Positions 6,213-7,617 of a stretch of 7,617 nt of DNA are shown here, piece by piece. Source of the stretch: Flavobacteriales bacterium (GTDB lineage: Bacteria > Bacteroidota > Bacteroidia > Flavobacteriales > Flavobacteriaceae). Below the pieces are notes generated by a model. It ran no database searches. It was not told the DNA's origin and was given only the letters and a program-made list of their open reading frames with translations. The stretch covers positions 1 to 7,617 of the forward strand of contig QIIH01000089.1 of assembly GCA_003229235.1 (NCBI GenBank), read 5' to 3'. A program made the translations under genes and the position numbers. Positions within the stretch are counted from its first letter, which is position 1; every line of letters begins with the position of its first letter.

Positions 6213-7442
6213 ATGGGATTGAAACACAAATTACATACGTTAAAAGAAAAATACAAAGGCAAAAAAATGGCGCCAGCCTTTAATGCCTTGCATACGTTTT
6301 TATATTTGCCCAACTTTACTACCCAAGGCGGAACTCACGTAAAAGCAGCAGACGATCTTAAGCGTACCATGAACGTTGTGATCATGGCTTTGGTGCCTTG
6401 TTTGATCTTTGGAATTTTTAATGCAGGATTTCAGCATTATGCTGCTGTCGATGCTGCCCAAGGAATCCTTACAGAGCCTTCACTTTTCGGGAACTTCTTT
6501 ACCATGGATAATTTTATTCTTGGTGCCTGGAAGATTATTCCACTTGTGGCTATTTCTTATGGAGTAGGTTTAGGAGTAGAATTTTTATTCGCGATAATTA
6601 AAGGTCACGAAGTAGAAGAAGGTTACTTGGTTACTGGAATGTTGGTTCCACTAATTGTGCCAGTAGATATTCCACTTTGGATGCTAGCAGTAGCTGTAAT
6701 TTTTGGGGTGGTAATTGGGAAAGAAGTTTTTGGTGGAACAGGAATGAATATCTTAAACCCAGCACTTACAATTCGCGCCTTTTTATTCTTTGCGTACCCT
6801 ACGTGGATGAGTGGCGATAAAGTTTGGGTTCATGGAGCCGTCGATAGAGCGAAAGAACTTCAAGCGGGTGCAAATTTAGATGCTATTTCTGGAGAAACTA
6901 TATTAGGCGCTTACGCGCAAGGACAATCGGTTGTTTATGATTATTGGGATATGTTCTGGGGATTTATCCCAGGATCTGTAGGAGAGACTTCTAAAGTCCT
7001 GATTATTGTTGGAGCCTTGTTGTTAATCTTTACCAAGATAGGTAGCTGGAGAATCATTATTAGTACATTGATTGGTGCGCTAGTGATGGGCTTGATTTTT
7101 AACGGAGTTGTGTCTGCCGGATGGATAGACGATACCAGCAAGTTTTATGGACTAATGGATGTGCCGTTCTGGCAACATCTTATTATAGGTAGTATTTTGT
7201 TTGGAGCTGTGTATATGGCAACAGACCCAGTTACAGCTTCACAAACAAATAAAGGAAAATGGATTTACGGTTTCTTGATTGGGTTTATCTCAATTTTGAT
7301 TCGCGTGTTTAATCCAGCGTATCCTGAAGGAGTATTTCTTGCGATTCTGTTAATGAACGTATTTGCTCCAACTATTGACCACTACGTGGTTCAAGGAAAT
7401 ATAAAAAGAAGAATGAAACGTCTTAAAGTAAAAACAGCATAA
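6213..7442 (+). CDS. nqrB: Na+-translocating NADH:quinone reductase subunit B
   Basis: A 409-residue polytopic inner-membrane subunit that carries flavin cofactors and is central to Na+ transport and quinone reduction. Hydrophobic helices lie at about 53-73, 108-129, 137-169 (two in succession), 178-196, 262-277, 281-303, 319-336, 350-366 and 373-393. Family signatures: EEGYLVTGMLVPLIVP (135-150), GKEVFGGTGMNILNPALTIR (169-188), ATDPVTASQTNKGKW (336-350), and PAYPEGVF with FAPTIDHYVVQGNIKRR near the C-terminus. The covalent FMN site expected on a threonine corresponds to DAISGET (223-229, candidate T229). The usual motif is SGAT, so Glu replaces Ala here. The start ATG lies 4 bp after the nqrA stop; another ATG overlapping that stop is out of frame. 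nqrC begins 2 bp after its TAA, so the three genes should be one transcript. Confidence 0.97.
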   Translation: MGLKHKLHTLKEKYKGKKMAPAFNALHTFLYLPNFTTQGGTHVKAADDLKRTMNVVIMALVPCLIFGIFNAGFQHYAAVDAAQGILTEPSLFGNFFTMDNFILGAWKIIPLVAISYGVGLGVEFLFAIIKGHEVEEGYLVTGMLVPLIVPVDIPLWMLAVAVIFGVVIGKEVFGGTGMNILNPALTIRAFLFFAYPTWMSGDKVWVHGAVDRAKELQAGANLDAISGETILGAYAQGQSVVYDYWDMFWGFIPGSVGETSKVLIIVGALLLIFTKIGSWRIIISTLIGALVMGLIFNGVVSAGWIDDTSKFYGLMDVPFWQHLIIGSILFGAVYMATDPVTASQTNKGKWIYGFLIGFISILIRVFNPAYPEGVFLAILLMNVFAPTIDHYVVQGNIKRRMKRLKVKTA

Positions 7443-7444
7443 CG

Positions 7445-7617
7445 ATGGCTATTAATACTGACAAGAACTCGTATACAATTGTTTTTTCTATAATCATGGT
7501 GGTTGTGGTAGGAACCCTATTGGCTGGAGTGTCACAAGTTTTAAAAGACCGAATTGACGCCAATAAAAGAGCAGAAAAGCAAAAAAACATTCTTTATGCC
7601 ATGGGCGTAAACGAGAA
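7445..7617 (+). CDS. nqrC: Na+-translocating NADH:quinone reductase subunit C, 3'-truncated by window edge
   Basis: Only the first 57 codons are in the window. NqrC is a single-span inner-membrane subunit whose periplasmic domain carries a covalently bound FMN. Visible here: a short N-terminal segment (MAINTDKNSY), one hydrophobic helix at about residues 11-33 (IVFSIIMVVVVGTLLAGV), then a charged region with NKRAEKQKNILYAMG, which matches the family's conserved post-membrane motif (the Vibrio counterpart contains DKQKNIL). The flavin-attachment threonine lies beyond the window end. The start ATG is 2 bp after the nqrB stop. Identity rests on this motif plus operon position. Confidence 0.93.
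   Translation, partial: MAINTDKNSYTIVFSIIMVVVVGTLLAGVSQVLKDRIDANKRAEKQKNILYAMGVNE

Noticed and set aside
1..7617. Search for mobile elements, CRISPR arrays, tRNA/rRNA, direct repeats and a novel accessory or defence system
   Set aside because: None was found by eye. The genes are housekeeping or lineage-typical, tightly packed and similar in base composition, with no sign of recent insertion.

Overview
The window looks like ordinary chromosomal DNA from a member of the Bacteroidota, most likely a marine Flavobacteriaceae species. The reasons are: the DNA is AT-rich; start codons lack Shine-Dalgarno sequences; there is a perfect TAnnTTTG promoter box of the Bacteroidota type; and it carries a type IX secretion 'plug' protein (DUF5103), a DUF3667 zinc-ribbon membrane protein and a Na+-translocating NADH:quinone reductase (Nqr) operon. 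I see no tRNA, rRNA, insertion sequence, CRISPR array, prophage or defence gene.

Layout. At the left edge (1-479, + strand) lies the 3' part of a gene I do not recognise. It converges on a leftward block and shares four bases with its last gene. That block reads right to left on the minus strand: T9SS plug protein (3449-4699), a group II PLP-dependent decarboxylase (2084-3436), a DUF3667 protein (962-2023) and apaG (476-862). The first two are 12 bp apart and the next gap is about 60 bp, so they could form one transcript. A 156-bp divergent intergenic region (4700-4855) separates this block from a rightward nqr operon: nqrA (4856-6208), nqrB (6213-7442) and the first 57 codons of nqrC (7445 to the window end), with gaps of only 4 and 2 bp.

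How the genes relate. NqrA, B and C are subunits of one respiratory complex that oxidises NADH, reduces quinone and pumps Na+ out of the cell. The plug protein belongs to the outer-membrane gliding/secretion machinery. The decarboxylase, DUF3667 protein and ApaG have no evident common pathway with it; their shared strand and close spacing may only reflect a conserved gene order.

The least expected observation is in the 'empty' 98 bp between DUF3667 and apaG. It holds a hydrophobic reading frame that continues the DUF3667 protein in another frame and stops 2 bp before apaG. This points to a single-base indel that cut off the last membrane helix, through mutation or sequencing error. A second point is that NqrB carries SGET where the flavin-attachment motif is normally SGAT. 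I did not find a convincing undescribed system here.
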